Source of the DNA: Lachnospiraceae bacterium
GTDB taxonomy: Bacteria; Bacillota; Clostridia; Lachnospirales; Lachnospiraceae
Reading direction: 5' to 3'
Assembly (NCBI GenBank): GCA_020860645.1
Contig: JAJBTX010000099.1
Location: forward strand, 595-37,021
DNA: 36,427 nucleotides
In this document: in pieces, positions 18,832 through 29,893 of the stretch
Position numbering within the stretch: the first letter of the stretch is position 1
How the letters are laid out: each line of letters begins with the position of its first letter
The notes under the pieces: generated by a model
Told to the model about the DNA's origin: nothing
The model's database searches: none
What the model saw: the letters and a program-made list of their open reading frames with translations, nothing else
Position numbers and translations under genes: made by a program

Positions 18832-19194
18832 CTACGCCTCCAGGTCGGCCTTCTCGACGAGCGTGCCGTCTCGCCAGATGCGCTCCAGATCATAGAAGAG
18901 CCGGTTCTCCTCGTCAAAAATATGGATGATCAGCTCATGATAATCCATCAGAATCCAGTTTGCGGTGCGGTAGCCTTCTACATGACCGGAGGGATAACCG
19001 GCTCTTCCGAGGCGTTCTTCCACCTCGTCCGCCATAGAGTGTACCTGATTGTGGTTCGCGCCGGTCGCGATGATGAAGTAGTCCGCCAGGACGGAAATAT
19101 CGGAGATGTCAAGAATCTTGACATCCTTCGCCTTCTTTTCTTCGAGCGCCTCGATCGCGATTTTTGCCATTTCTTTCGAACGTTCGTCTGCCAT
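18832..19194 (-). CDS. rsfS: Ribosome silencing factor RsfS
   Basis: A 120-residue Iojap/RsfS protein, which binds ribosomal protein L14 and blocks joining of the subunits when nutrients are scarce. Recognisable family stretches are DVKILDISDISVLADYFII, ATGANHNQVHSMADEV and WILMDYHELIIHIF. The start is ATG at 19194 (MADERSK) because AGGAG stands directly upstream; a reading extended to 19299 adds a tail with no family match that would cover this ribosome binding site. The order yhbY, nadD, yqeK, rsfS is the usual Firmicutes arrangement. Confidence 0.94.
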   Translation of the reverse strand: MADERSKEMAKIAIEALEEKKAKDVKILDISDISVLADYFIIATGANHNQVHSMADEVEERLGRAGYPSGHVEGYRTANWILMDYHELIIHIFDEENRLFYDLERIWRDGTLVEKADLEA

Positions 19195-19243
19195 AGATCT
19201 CCTTTCGCTGCAATTATCTATCCTTTGTTTCATGGTATCCGCA

Positions 19244-19846
19244 TCAGCTGATCTGTCCATCCTGATGTTCCCGCGGGAGCGTCTGCCTGTAAAAATCATA
19301 AGTCGCCTTTGTCATCGGATCCACATCCGCGGAATCTCCGAGATACCCGAGCGTATCCTCCAGTATCTTCAGCAGCGCCTGGTCAAGGTCTGTAAAAGCG
19401 AGCTGCCGGATTTCCTTCAGATTCGGCGCTTTCTCACGCTTTGGCTCGATGTAGTCGGCCACGTAAACGATCTTTTCCAGCAGCGTCATGTCCGGCTTCC
19501 CCGTCGTATGCCAGCGGATCGCGCCGAGCACCTCCTCATCGTCGATATCATACTTCCTGCGTGCCAGCAGCTCCCCGACCTTGGCGTGCAGCATAAAAGG
19601 ATTCTTCCGCTCCAGCTCACTGATCTCGAGGCCATTCTTTTCCGCGGTTTTCAGCTTCTTCGCGTTTGGCATGCACTTCGCGCAGTCGTGCATGAGCCCG
19701 GCCAGAAGTGCCCTGTCGATATCATAGCCATAACGCATGGCCAGAGCCGCGCTCGTATACATGACGCCGAGCGTATGCTCATAGCGGCTGTCGTCCATGG
19801 TTTTTTTCATTTCTTTTTTCAGATCACGGATACTGACTGCGTCCAT
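19244..19846 (-). CDS. yqeK: HD-domain phosphohydrolase YqeK (diadenosine tetraphosphatase)
   Basis: A 200-residue HD-superfamily protein. The metal-binding residues are seen in YEHTLGV (His), LLAGLMHDCAKCM (the HD pair) and HAKVGELLA plus IRWHTTG. YqeK enzymes cut the alarmone Ap4A symmetrically into two ADP. The start is ATG at 19846 after GGGGTG, 4 bases from the nadD stop. Placement right behind nadD is conserved across Firmicutes; fused NadD-YqeK proteins are known, but here the genes are separate. Confidence 0.93.
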   Translation of the reverse strand: MDAVSIRDLKKEMKKTMDDSRYEHTLGVMYTSAALAMRYGYDIDRALLAGLMHDCAKCMPNAKKLKTAEKNGLEISELERKNPFMLHAKVGELLARRKYDIDDEEVLGAIRWHTTGKPDMTLLEKIVYVADYIEPKREKAPNLKEIRQLAFTDLDQALLKILEDTLGYLGDSADVDPMTKATYDFYRQTLPREHQDGQIS

Positions 19847-19850
19847 AGTT

Positions 19851-20474
19851 TCACCCCCTGAACCCATAAAGCTTATGTTCCTGCAAATATCTCTCCACAG
19901 AAGCGGGGAGCATCCCGGAAACCCCTTCCCCTGCCCTGACCCGTGCGCGGATCTGCTCCGCCGCGATATCCATATTGGGCGTGCCCAGAAGCCGGATATC
20001 CGCTCCGTAAAGCCTCCGCAGCCGTTCGATCTGTGCGCGGATTTCCTCCCTCCGGTGTTCGTCACGCAGTGCGGCGAGCAGCACACACTCCTTACAGATG
20101 ATACCTGGTTCCCGCCAGTTCTCGAGGTTAAAAAGAGAATCCGCTCCCATGATAAAGAAAAAGCGCTCCTGCGGATAACGCTCCCGCAGCACCTGCACCG
20201 TTCGATACGTGTAGTGATAGGCCTCCGGGTCCTCTTCGAGACTGCAGAGCTCCATGCCGGGGATATCCTGTATGGCAAGCCGGATCATCTCCATGCGGTG
20301 CCGGATGTCCGTGTGCAGCTGACCGCGCTTGTGCGGCGGCTGGCCGTTCGGGATGAACCAGACCGCATCGAGATCATATTGCCGGTAAGCCTGCCTGGCA
20401 AGCGCCAGGTGCGCGTTGTGCACCGGATCGAAGGTCCCGCCAAAGAGCCCGATCCGTCGTCCCTCCTCATTCAT
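19851..20474 (-). CDS. nadD: Nicotinate-nucleotide adenylyltransferase
   Basis: A 207-residue enzyme of NAD synthesis that joins nicotinate mononucleotide and ATP to make deamido-NAD. The N-terminal nucleotidyltransferase motif is intact: GGTFDPVHNAHL (11-22). FIPNGQPPHK and the FIMGADSLFNLENWREP segment are also typical. The C-terminal ISSTxIR motif that binds ATP phosphates is altered to DIAAEQIR: the two serines and the threonine or serine are lost and the arginine kept. The start is ATG at 20474, with GAGGTG six bases upstream; the GTG at 20483 lies too close to that site. Confidence 0.93.
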   Translation of the reverse strand: MNEEGRRIGLFGGTFDPVHNAHLALARQAYRQYDLDAVWFIPNGQPPHKRGQLHTDIRHRMEMIRLAIQDIPGMELCSLEEDPEAYHYTYRTVQVLRERYPQERFFFIMGADSLFNLENWREPGIICKECVLLAALRDEHRREEIRAQIERLRRLYGADIRLLGTPNMDIAAEQIRARVRAGEGVSGMLPASVERYLQEHKLYGFRG

Positions 20475-20485
20475 CGAAGGCACCT

Positions 20486-20779
20486 CTATTTCGGCAGCAC
20501 GATCTTCTTTTTATCGTCCTTGCCCTCTTTATATAATACTATTTTTTTGCCAATGACCTGCACGACCTGGGAGCGCGTCCGCTCACCGAGCGTGACGGCG
20601 AGCTCCTTCGGACTCTCCATGCAGTTCTGAAGAACGCTGATCTTGATCAGTTCCCGCGCCGCAAGCGCTTCCGATACTGCGGACACCAGCTCCGGCGTAA
20701 GTCCTCCCTTGCCGATCTGGATGACCGGCTGCATCGTCTGTGCAAGGCTCATCAGATAAGCGCGCTGTCTGCTGTTCAT
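20486..20779 (-). CDS. yhbY: RNA-binding protein YhbY (CRM domain)
   Basis: A 97-residue single CRS1-YhbY domain protein that binds the ribosome precursor and helps assemble the large subunit. It begins with MNSRQRAYLMSLAQ, the usual N-terminal helix. The RNA-contacting IGKGGLTPELV carries the GxxG loop, and RTRSQVVQVIGKKIVLYKEG forms the final strands. Length is normal. It lies between obgE and nadD, 18 bases after obgE, the common Firmicutes order. Confidence 0.95.
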   Translation of the reverse strand: MNSRQRAYLMSLAQTMQPVIQIGKGGLTPELVSAVSEALAARELIKISVLQNCMESPKELAVTLGERTRSQVVQVIGKKIVLYKEGKDDKKKIVLPK

Positions 20780-20797
20780 ATGCCTGTCTCCCTCTGC

Positions 20798-22105
<1,308 letters not shown>

Positions 22106-22115
22106 CTACGCAAGA

Positions 22116-22145
22116 GGGCTCCAAATCTTAAGCGATTTGAAGCCC
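22116..22145 (-). other. Intergenic hairpin between rpmA and obgE
   Basis: GGGCTCCAAATC (22116-22127) and GATTTGAAGCCC (22134-22145) pair over 12 positions, with one G-U wobble and a 6-base loop. On the minus strand no T-tract follows, so it is not a simple intrinsic terminator. It may partly terminate, protect the rpmA 3' end or mark a processing site. Confidence 0.65.
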
Positions 22146-22163
22146 CAAAGTGAATCACGCGGA

Positions 22164-22451
22164 TTATTCTGTCACTGCCGGAACGATAGAGACCTGCTTT
22201 TTGTCTCTGCCCTTTCTCTCGAAGCGAACCACGCCATCCACCAGTGCGAACAGGGTGTCGTCTCCGCCACGTCCTACGTTCACGCCCGGGTGAATCCTGG
22301 TACCGCGCTGTCTGTAAAGAATATTTCCGGCCTTCACGAACTGGCCGTCAGCTCTCTTCGCGCCGAGTCTCTTGGACTTGGAATCTCTGCCGTTCTTGGT
22401 AGAGCCAACGCCCTTCTTATGCGCGTACATCTGAAGATTCATATTCAACAT
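22164..22451 (-). CDS. rpmA: Ribosomal protein L27 with cleavable N-terminal extension
   Basis: A 95-residue L27, a large-subunit protein whose N-terminus reaches the peptidyl-transfer centre. The first nine residues, MLNMNLQMY, precede [14 protein letters not shown], the normal mature start. This is the Firmicutes extension removed by the protease Prp. In S. aureus the residues before the cut are Phe-Phe; here they are Met-Tyr. The rest ([30 protein letters not shown]) is standard. It is 29 bases downstream of rplU. Confidence 0.97.
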   Translation of the reverse strand: MLNMNLQMYAHKKGVGSTKNGRDSKSKRLGAKRADGQFVKAGNILYRQRGTRIHPGVNVGRGGDDTLFALVDGVVRFERKGRDKKQVSIVPAVTE

Positions 22452-22480
22452 AGGTCTGCACCTCCTCTAAAATCTTCTGT

Positions 22481-22789
22481 CTACTTGTTGATCTTTTCAA
22501 TCTTGACAGCGGTGTACTGCTGCCTGTGACCATTTTTCTTGTGATATCCAGATTTTCTCTTGTACTTGTAAACGATGATCTTCTTTGCCTTGCCGTCACC
22601 GATCACAGATGCTTCTACGGTAGCGCCCTCGACTACCGGAGTACCCACGCTGAGCGTCTCGTCGCACACGGCCAGAACCTGGTCAAACACATAGCTTGCA
22701 CCTGCTTCCGCGCCGAGCTTCTCGACCTTGATCACGTCGCCCTCGGATACCTTATACTGTTTACCACCTGTTGCAATTATCGCGTACAT
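22481..22789 (-). CDS. rplU: Ribosomal protein L21
   Basis: A 102-residue L21 of normal length. It starts [20 protein letters not shown] and ends with the typical basic segment [21 protein letters not shown], which contacts 23S rRNA. The ATG at 22789 follows AGGAGG. A consensus promoter and a structured leader lie upstream, so rplU-rpmA is expressed separately from the rng-prp genes. Confidence 0.97.
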   Translation of the reverse strand: MYAIIATGGKQYKVSEGDVIKVEKLGAEAGASYVFDQVLAVCDETLSVGTPVVEGATVEASVIGDGKAKKIIVYKYKRKSGYHKKNGHRQQYTAVKIEKINK

Positions 22790-22874
22790 ATGGCACCTCC
22801 TGTACTTTACTCGCCAGCTTCGGCGCTGTCCTCTCTCTCAAATGGACAGACTTGCAGCCCCACTGTGCGGCATC
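22790..22874 (-). promoter_or_regulatory. Structured leader of rplU, L21-leader-like
   Basis: The predicted 85-base untranslated leader has an obvious stem, CTGTCC (22826-22831) with GGACAG (22844-22849), and a smaller GCC/GGC stem near 22812-22825. Firmicutes commonly have an L21-binding autoregulatory leader here. The position fits, but I could not run a covariance model. Confidence 0.5.
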
Positions 22875-22880
22875 CGTAAT

Positions 22881-22909
22881 ATTATACCAAATGCCGCAAA
22901 AACTGTCAA
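22881..22909 (-). promoter_or_regulatory. Perfect consensus sigma-A promoter of rplU-rpmA
   Basis: Minus-strand -35 TTGACA (22909-22904) and -10 TATAAT (22886-22881), both perfect, with a 17-base spacer. The -35 overlaps the prp stop codon. Confidence 0.9.
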
Positions 22910-23217
22910 GCGTCTACGGAAATATATTTTCCATAAGATTTTTCTATATTTTTCAGACCCAGCAGCAGGGAATCCATCAGAAGCTCCGTCTTCTCCGACA
23001 CGTCGGATGTGAACTCCCATCTCCGGATCTGGCCGTCCGCGCAGTCGCAGGTGAAGGCATCCTCCGTGAAGGCCTCGATCGAGTTGATCGCGTTGATTAC
23101 AAGCGCGGACACCGCGGAGCAGACGATGTCCTCGCCCTCTTCTGCGTAGTCCGCATGGCCGTCGATCGCAAAGCTCCGGTAATGTCCTCTTACCTTTTTC
23201 GCAGTGACCTCAATCAT
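22906..23217 (-). CDS. prp: Ribosomal-processing cysteine protease Prp
   Basis: A 103-residue Prp (YsxB/DUF464) protease that removes the N-terminal extension of L27. The catalytic histidine is His21 in DGHADYAEEG and the nucleophile is Cys33 in DIVCSAVSAL, spaced as in the S. aureus enzyme. The start is ATG at 23217, which overlaps the rng stop codon (ATGA), so translation is coupled to rng. In most Firmicutes prp stands between rplU and rpmA; here it is upstream of rplU and separated from it by a promoter. Confidence 0.93.
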   Translation of the reverse strand: MIEVTAKKVRGHYRSFAIDGHADYAEEGEDIVCSAVSALVINAINSIEAFTEDAFTCDCADGQIRRWEFTSDVSEKTELLMDSLLLGLKNIEKSYGKYISVDA

Positions 23218-24410
23218 AGCATTCCACACTCCTTTGCCTGTTCTCTGAGCGGTTTCTTCTGCTTCCGGCGCGTCAGCTCCATGAGGCCGAGCTGCGTCAT
23301 GTCCACCGCAGTCGCCCGCATCGGGTCATCCCGCAGTCGCTCCCGCATGAAGCTCAGAAGCTCATGCGGCCCGTCGCCGTCCATGTCGACGAAATCCACC
23401 ACAATCCTGCCGGACAGATTGCGCAGCCGCAGCTGGCGGCTGATCTCGGCGGCGGCCTCGAGATTGATCTTCCGCACCGTCTCGCGCTTGTCCTTGCCGG
23501 TCACGCATTTCCCGGTGTTCACGTCGATGACGGTCATCGCCTCCGTGTGCTCGATGACCAGATAAGCGCCCGATTTCAGCCATACACGCTCCGATAACGC
23601 ATCTGAGATCCCCTTTTCGAGCCGGTACAGACTTTTCAGCGGCTGCATCCGTTCACGATAAAGGCGGAGCTTTCCCTCCTCTTCCGGCATTTCTTCATGC
23701 AGGAAATCCTGTATTTCCCGGAAAATCTGCTCATCGTCAGTGATAATCTCCTTCAGGCTGCCGCTGCGGTTCCCGAGAATCGAGTTCAGGTAGGCCGCCC
23801 GTTCCCGGAACAAGCATGAAAATACAGTCCGCGGGATGGCCTGCTCTGGAACAAATTTCTGCTTCGCCAGTAGTTTGTCAAACTCGTCGCGCAGCTCCGC
23901 CTCCGCTGCGCCCTCCGCGTTCGTGCGAACGATCAGACCAAGATTCTCCGGCAGCGGAAAGCCCTCTGAGAGTTCTTTCAGACGCTGCCGTTCCGGCGGA
24001 GGCAGCTTCGCGGAGCAGCCGACCGACTGCTTTCCACGGTTCAGCACGAGATATTTGCCGGACAGGGAAAGCTGCGTCGTCACGGAAGGGGCTTTCGTCT
24101 TTTGCGCTTCGCGGCTTACCTGGACGAGCAGCTCGTCGCCCTTTGCCAGACAGTCCGTCTTCTTTGGCTTTGTAAAGACCGGCATCTGTACGTCCTCGAG
24201 CGGCAGATAACAGAGCACACCGCCCTCGATCTCGACGAAGGCCGCATGGATATTTTTGACGATGTCCTTCACCCTGCCGACATAGATATTCCCGAGCAGA
24301 GACTGTTTCCCCGGCGGAAGCAGGCTGATTTCCGTCAGACGCCCGTCCGTCAGCAGCGCGTCCGCCAATACGCCGTCCTTTATATAAGTAATAATTTTCG
24401 TGTTATCCAA
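23214..24410 (-). CDS. rng: Ribonuclease G/E family protein
   Basis: A 398-residue endoribonuclease of the RNase E/G family, acting on rRNA precursors and mRNA in the cytoplasm. An S1-like region is at about 35-115 (GNIYVGRVKDIVKNIHAAFVEI). The DNase-I-like catalytic part has VIDVNTG and VVDFVDMD, whose aspartates bind magnesium. The protein ends at LMELTRRKQKKPLREQAKECGML, where other family members continue into the CPxCxGxG zinc link, so the zinc link and small domain are missing. The start seems to be TTG at 24410, overlapping the end of the upstream gene by 8 bases. Confidence 0.92.
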   Translation of the reverse strand: MDNTKIITYIKDGVLADALLTDGRLTEISLLPPGKQSLLGNIYVGRVKDIVKNIHAAFVEIEGGVLCYLPLEDVQMPVFTKPKKTDCLAKGDELLVQVSREAQKTKAPSVTTQLSLSGKYLVLNRGKQSVGCSAKLPPPERQRLKELSEGFPLPENLGLIVRTNAEGAAEAELRDEFDKLLAKQKFVPEQAIPRTVFSCLFRERAAYLNSILGNRSGSLKEIITDDEQIFREIQDFLHEEMPEEEGKLRLYRERMQPLKSLYRLEKGISDALSERVWLKSGAYLVIEHTEAMTVIDVNTGKCVTGKDKRETVRKINLEAAAEISRQLRLRNLSGRIVVDFVDMDGDGPHELLSFMRERLRDDPMRATAVDMTQLGLMELTRRKQKKPLREQAKECGML

Positions 24411-25110
24411 TCTCTTTCCCCAGCTCTTCCAGAGGGATGAGCTTTCTTACTCCCTCCGCTCCCAGATCCGCGTAGAGCTCTTTTCGTCTGATCTCCAGTG
24501 CAAAGCGCGGCAGCTCCCATTTTTCCTGCGCCGCGAAGGCCTGCAGCAGAAGCTCCGGCTTCAGATTTCCGACGCTTCCCGTGGACACGGTGAGGAAGAT
24601 AAGTCCGTCCCGCAGCTCGCAGGCGTAGACCCAGGGGCGAATATCGATCTCCTGCACGGCCTTTTTCTTCGTCTCCTTTTGTACCAGAATCTCCGGTCTT
24701 TGTAGAAACGTGGCAAAACGCGTCTCCCAGCCCGCTGACGGCTCGCAGCCCTCGCGGAAGCGGACCTCGTAATCCGCGGCGGCGACGATCGACATTGCGT
24801 TTTTGCTGCCCTCCGGCAGCTCCCGCCAGCTCAGGACTTCCATTCCTTCCGCTCCGTGTTCGTTCAGGAGCCGCACCGCCTCCCGGGAGGAGGGCGTGCT
24901 GTTCACACGGATGTCCATGTACTCCCCGTCGCTCTCGAGGCCGACGCCGAGCGGCTGCGCAAAGGACATGATCATGTGCGGTGTGAAGCCCTCCGAATAG
25001 CAGATGTCCAGCCCGGCGCGGCGCAGCGCCTTCTGAAAATAGCGCATGGTGTCGAGATGTCCGATGAACCGGAGATTGCCGAATTTGCGGAATTTGACTC
25101 TAATGTTCAT
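24403..25110 (-). CDS. TIGR03936-family (DUF2344) radical-SAM-linked protein
   Basis: A 235-residue protein of the DUF2344/TIGR03936 family, found next to or fused with the TIGR03960 radical SAM protein. Typical stretches are RVKFRKFGNLRFIGHLD and YSEGFTPHMIMSFAQPLGVG. The biochemical role is unknown; its pairing with a radical SAM enzyme and with RNase G suggests RNA or ribosome modification, which is inference. The start is ATG at 25110, eight bases after GGAGGAGG; the GTG at 25119 lies next to that site. The gene overlaps the radical SAM gene by 11 bases. Confidence 0.88.
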   Translation of the reverse strand: MNIRVKFRKFGNLRFIGHLDTMRYFQKALRRAGLDICYSEGFTPHMIMSFAQPLGVGLESDGEYMDIRVNSTPSSREAVRLLNEHGAEGMEVLSWRELPEGSKNAMSIVAAADYEVRFREGCEPSAGWETRFATFLQRPEILVQKETKKKAVQEIDIRPWVYACELRDGLIFLTVSTGSVGNLKPELLLQAFAAQEKWELPRFALEIRRKELYADLGAEGVRKLIPLEELGKEIG

Positions 25111-26959
25111 GGCAGACACCTCCTCCGTAGGACGCGGCTCCGCAGCCGGAGCATCTCAGACGACAGTTCTCCGTGACGACGCCCTCTTGCGCGCGCTTCC
25201 ACTCCCGCTCGAGAAAGCTGCGCGTCACGCCGATATCGATGAAATCCCAGGGGAAGCGCTCGTCGATGGCGCGCGCCCGCACGGTATAGAAATCCGGGTC
25301 TACGCCGCATTCTGTGAATGCATTCTCCCAGATTTCATTGCGGAAATTCTCCGTCCAGGAGTCAAAGAGCGCGCCCTTCTCGTAGGCGCGGCGGATGACC
25401 GCTCCGACTCTCCGGTCCCCGCGCGCGAGCACGCCCTCGAGGACCGTGACATCCGCCTCATGCCAGTGATAGCGGATGCTCTTCTGATTTTTCTGCTCTT
25501 TCATCTCGTGGTTTACGACATAAGCGCGGCCGAGGAATTCTTCCTTCGTGCACATTCTGGCCCACTGGAAGGGCGTAAAAGGTTTTGGCACAAAGAAGGA
25601 GGTGCTCACCGTGATCTGACATTTCCCGTTTCGCTTCTCCTTCGGCACCTCGTAGTAGCGCTCCGCGATCTTCTGCGCCAGATGGGCGATTCCCTTCACA
25701 TCCTCCTCCGTCTCACCCGGCAGACCCAGCATGAAATAGAGCTTCACGCGGCTCCAGCCGCCGTCGAAGGCCTGTCCGGCGCCGGAGAGGATATCTTCCT
25801 CCGTGAGTCCTTTGTTGATCACATCACGCATTCGCTGGGTTCCCGCCTCCGGCGCGAAGGTGAGACTGCTCTTCTTTATATCCTGAATCCTGCCCATAAC
25901 GTCAAGCGAAAAAGCGTCAATACGCAGGGATGGAAGGGAAATGCGGATGCCGCGCGTCCCGAATTCTTCGATCAGGAAATTCACCAGCTCACCCAGATGG
26001 GTGTAGTCGCTGGTGCTGAGCGAGCTCAAAGAAATCTCGTCATAGCCCGTATTTTTCAGCATCGTGTGTGCAGTGCGCTTCAGCATCCCGATCTCGCGCT
26101 CCCTGGTCGGGCGGTAGAGCATTCCGGCCTGGCAGAAGCGGCAGCCGCGGATACAGCCGCGCTGAATCTCCAGCACCACGCGGTCCTGCGTGATCTGAAT
26201 AAAGGGAACGACCGGCTTTTCCGGGTAATAGGTATCGGTCACATCGAGCACGAGCTCTTTTCGCACCTTCCGCGGCGCCTCCGGGCAGCGCGGCTCCATC
26301 GCGGCGATCGTCCCGTCCTCGTGGTAGCTCACCTCATAGAGCGAGGGAACATAGATACCGGGAAGCTGCGCCGCCATGCGCAGGAAGTCCTCCCTTGGTG
26401 CGCCGCTGCGCTTCCACTCCAGATACCTGTCCATCAGTTCAAAATAGACCGTCTCCCCGTCTCCGATATAGAAGAGATCGAAGAACTCCGCCAGCGGCTC
26501 GGGATTGTAGGTGCAGGGACCGCCGCCGATCACGAAGGGATGCTCATCCGTGCGCTCCGCCGCCGCGAGCGGAATGCCGGAGAGATCGAGGATCTGCAGA
26601 ATATTCGTATAGCACATCTCATACTGGATCGTGATGCCGAGAAAGTCAAAATCCTTCACCGGATCCTGCGACTCAAGCGTGAAGAGCGGAATCTTCCGCT
26701 CCCTCATCACCTGGTCGAGATCATTCCAGGGCGAGTAGACCCGCTCGCACCAGATATCGTCCCTGCGATTGAACATATCATATAAAATCTGAATGCCCAG
26801 ATGGGACATCCCGATCTCGTAGACGTCGGGAAAACACATCGCGAAGCGGATATCCACCCGCTCCTTATCCTTCATAACCGCGTTCACCTCGCCGCCGATG
26901 TAACGGGCGGGCTTCTCAACGCTCATCAATATTTCATCCGATAACGCAAGCTTTCGCAT
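25100..26959 (-). CDS. TIGR03960-family radical SAM protein with B12-binding-like domain
   Basis: A 619-residue radical SAM enzyme. The N-terminal part (about 30-190) looks like the cobalamin-binding-type Rossmann domain seen in this family (FPDVYEIGMSHLGIQILYD). The radical SAM core carries the 4Fe-4S motif CIRGCRFC (Cys269, Cys273, Cys276), preceded by VVLEIQRG. The C-terminus has more cysteines (NCRLRCSGCGA), which may hold a second cluster. The reaction is unknown. The start is ATG at 26959, five bases after AAAGGA. It opens the cluster with TIGR03936, RNase G and prp, a grouping common in Clostridia. Confidence 0.9.
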   Translation of the reverse strand: MRKLALSDEILMSVEKPARYIGGEVNAVMKDKERVDIRFAMCFPDVYEIGMSHLGIQILYDMFNRRDDIWCERVYSPWNDLDQVMRERKIPLFTLESQDPVKDFDFLGITIQYEMCYTNILQILDLSGIPLAAAERTDEHPFVIGGGPCTYNPEPLAEFFDLFYIGDGETVYFELMDRYLEWKRSGAPREDFLRMAAQLPGIYVPSLYEVSYHEDGTIAAMEPRCPEAPRKVRKELVLDVTDTYYPEKPVVPFIQITQDRVVLEIQRGCIRGCRFCQAGMLYRPTREREIGMLKRTAHTMLKNTGYDEISLSSLSTSDYTHLGELVNFLIEEFGTRGIRISLPSLRIDAFSLDVMGRIQDIKKSSLTFAPEAGTQRMRDVINKGLTEEDILSGAGQAFDGGWSRVKLYFMLGLPGETEEDVKGIAHLAQKIAERYYEVPKEKRNGKCQITVSTSFFVPKPFTPFQWARMCTKEEFLGRAYVVNHEMKEQKNQKSIRYHWHEADVTVLEGVLARGDRRVGAVIRRAYEKGALFDSWTENFRNEIWENAFTECGVDPDFYTVRARAIDERFPWDFIDIGVTRSFLEREWKRAQEGVVTENCRLRCSGCGAASYGGGVCHEH

Positions 26960-26971
26960 AAACATCCTTTA

Positions 26972-27006
26972 CTCAAAGAGGGCTTCCGCGCCGACCGCGG
27001 AAGCCC
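26972..27006 (-). terminator. Intrinsic terminator of eno
   Basis: GGGCTTCCGCG (26980-26990) and CGCGGAAGCCC (26996-27006) form a perfect 11-bp stem with a 5-base loop. On the minus strand it is followed by TCTTTG, a short T-tract. It lies 18 bases past the enolase stop. Confidence 0.75.
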
Positions 27007-27024
27007 TGCTCAATCTGCTGAATC

Positions 27025-29564
<2,540 letters not shown>

Positions 29565-29570
29565 TATGAA

Positions 29571-29600
29571 TAAAAAAAAGAGCCCGGATTTTCGGGCTCT
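29571..29600 (-). terminator. Intrinsic terminator of the tRNA pair
   Basis: AGAGCCCG (29579-29586) and CGGGCTCT (29593-29600) pair in an 8-bp stem with a 6-base loop. On the minus strand a run of eight T follows. It sits 7 bases past the 3' end of tRNA-Ala. Confidence 0.92.
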
Positions 29601-29606
29601 ACAGGA

Positions 29607-29679
29607 TGGAGCATACGGGATTCGAACCCGTGACCTCTACAATGCGAATGTAGCGCGCTCCCAACTGCGCTAATGCCCC
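29607..29679 (-). tRNA. tRNA-Ala (anticodon CGC)
   Basis: A 73-nucleotide cloverleaf. The acceptor stem GGGGCAT pairs with ATGCTCC, including the G3-U70 pair that identifies alanine tRNAs. Anticodon stem CTACA/TGTAG encloses loop TTCGCAT with anticodon CGC, reading GCG codons. The T-loop is TTCGAAT. The discriminator is A and CCA is not encoded. Confidence 0.96.
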
Positions 29680-29705
29680 ATGATAACAAATGATAAGCTT
29701 TCAAA

Positions 29706-29779
29706 TGGAAGCAATGGGGCTCGAACCCATGACCTCTCGCGTGTGAGGCGAACGCTCATCCCAGCTGAGCTATGCTTCC
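29706..29779 (-). tRNA. tRNA-Val (anticodon CAC)
   Basis: A 74-nucleotide cloverleaf. The acceptor stem GGAAGCA pairs with TGCTTCC, the D-stem is GCTC/GAGC, and the anticodon stem TTCGC/GCGAG has loop CTCACAC with anticodon CAC, reading GTG codons. The T-loop is TTCGAGC. CCA is not encoded. It lies 26 bases upstream of tRNA-Ala, in one transcript. Confidence 0.96.
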
Positions 29780-29811
29780 TTTTTTCGCCGCCCTTGCGGC
29801 TCACGAATGCT

Positions 29812-29839
29812 ATTATAACACGTCCGACAAAAATTGCAA
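29812..29839 (-). promoter_or_regulatory. Sigma-A promoter of the tRNA pair
   Basis: Minus-strand -35 TTGCAA (29839-29834) and -10 TATAAT (29817-29812) with a 16-base spacer, about 32 bases before the 5' end of tRNA-Val. A small GCCGC/GCGGC hairpin lies in the leader. Confidence 0.8.
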
Positions 29840-29845
29840 GCACAA

Positions 29846-29893
29846 AATTTAAAAAGATGACCCGGGGCTCTGGAAGGCTCACCACAGGTCATC
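29846..29893 (-). terminator. Probable terminator of the nrd operon
   Basis: GATGACC at the end of nrdG (29893-29887 on the minus strand) pairs with GGTCATC (29862-29856), enclosing about 24 bases, and TTTTTAAATTT follows. The stem includes coding sequence of the last nrdG codons. Confidence 0.55.
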
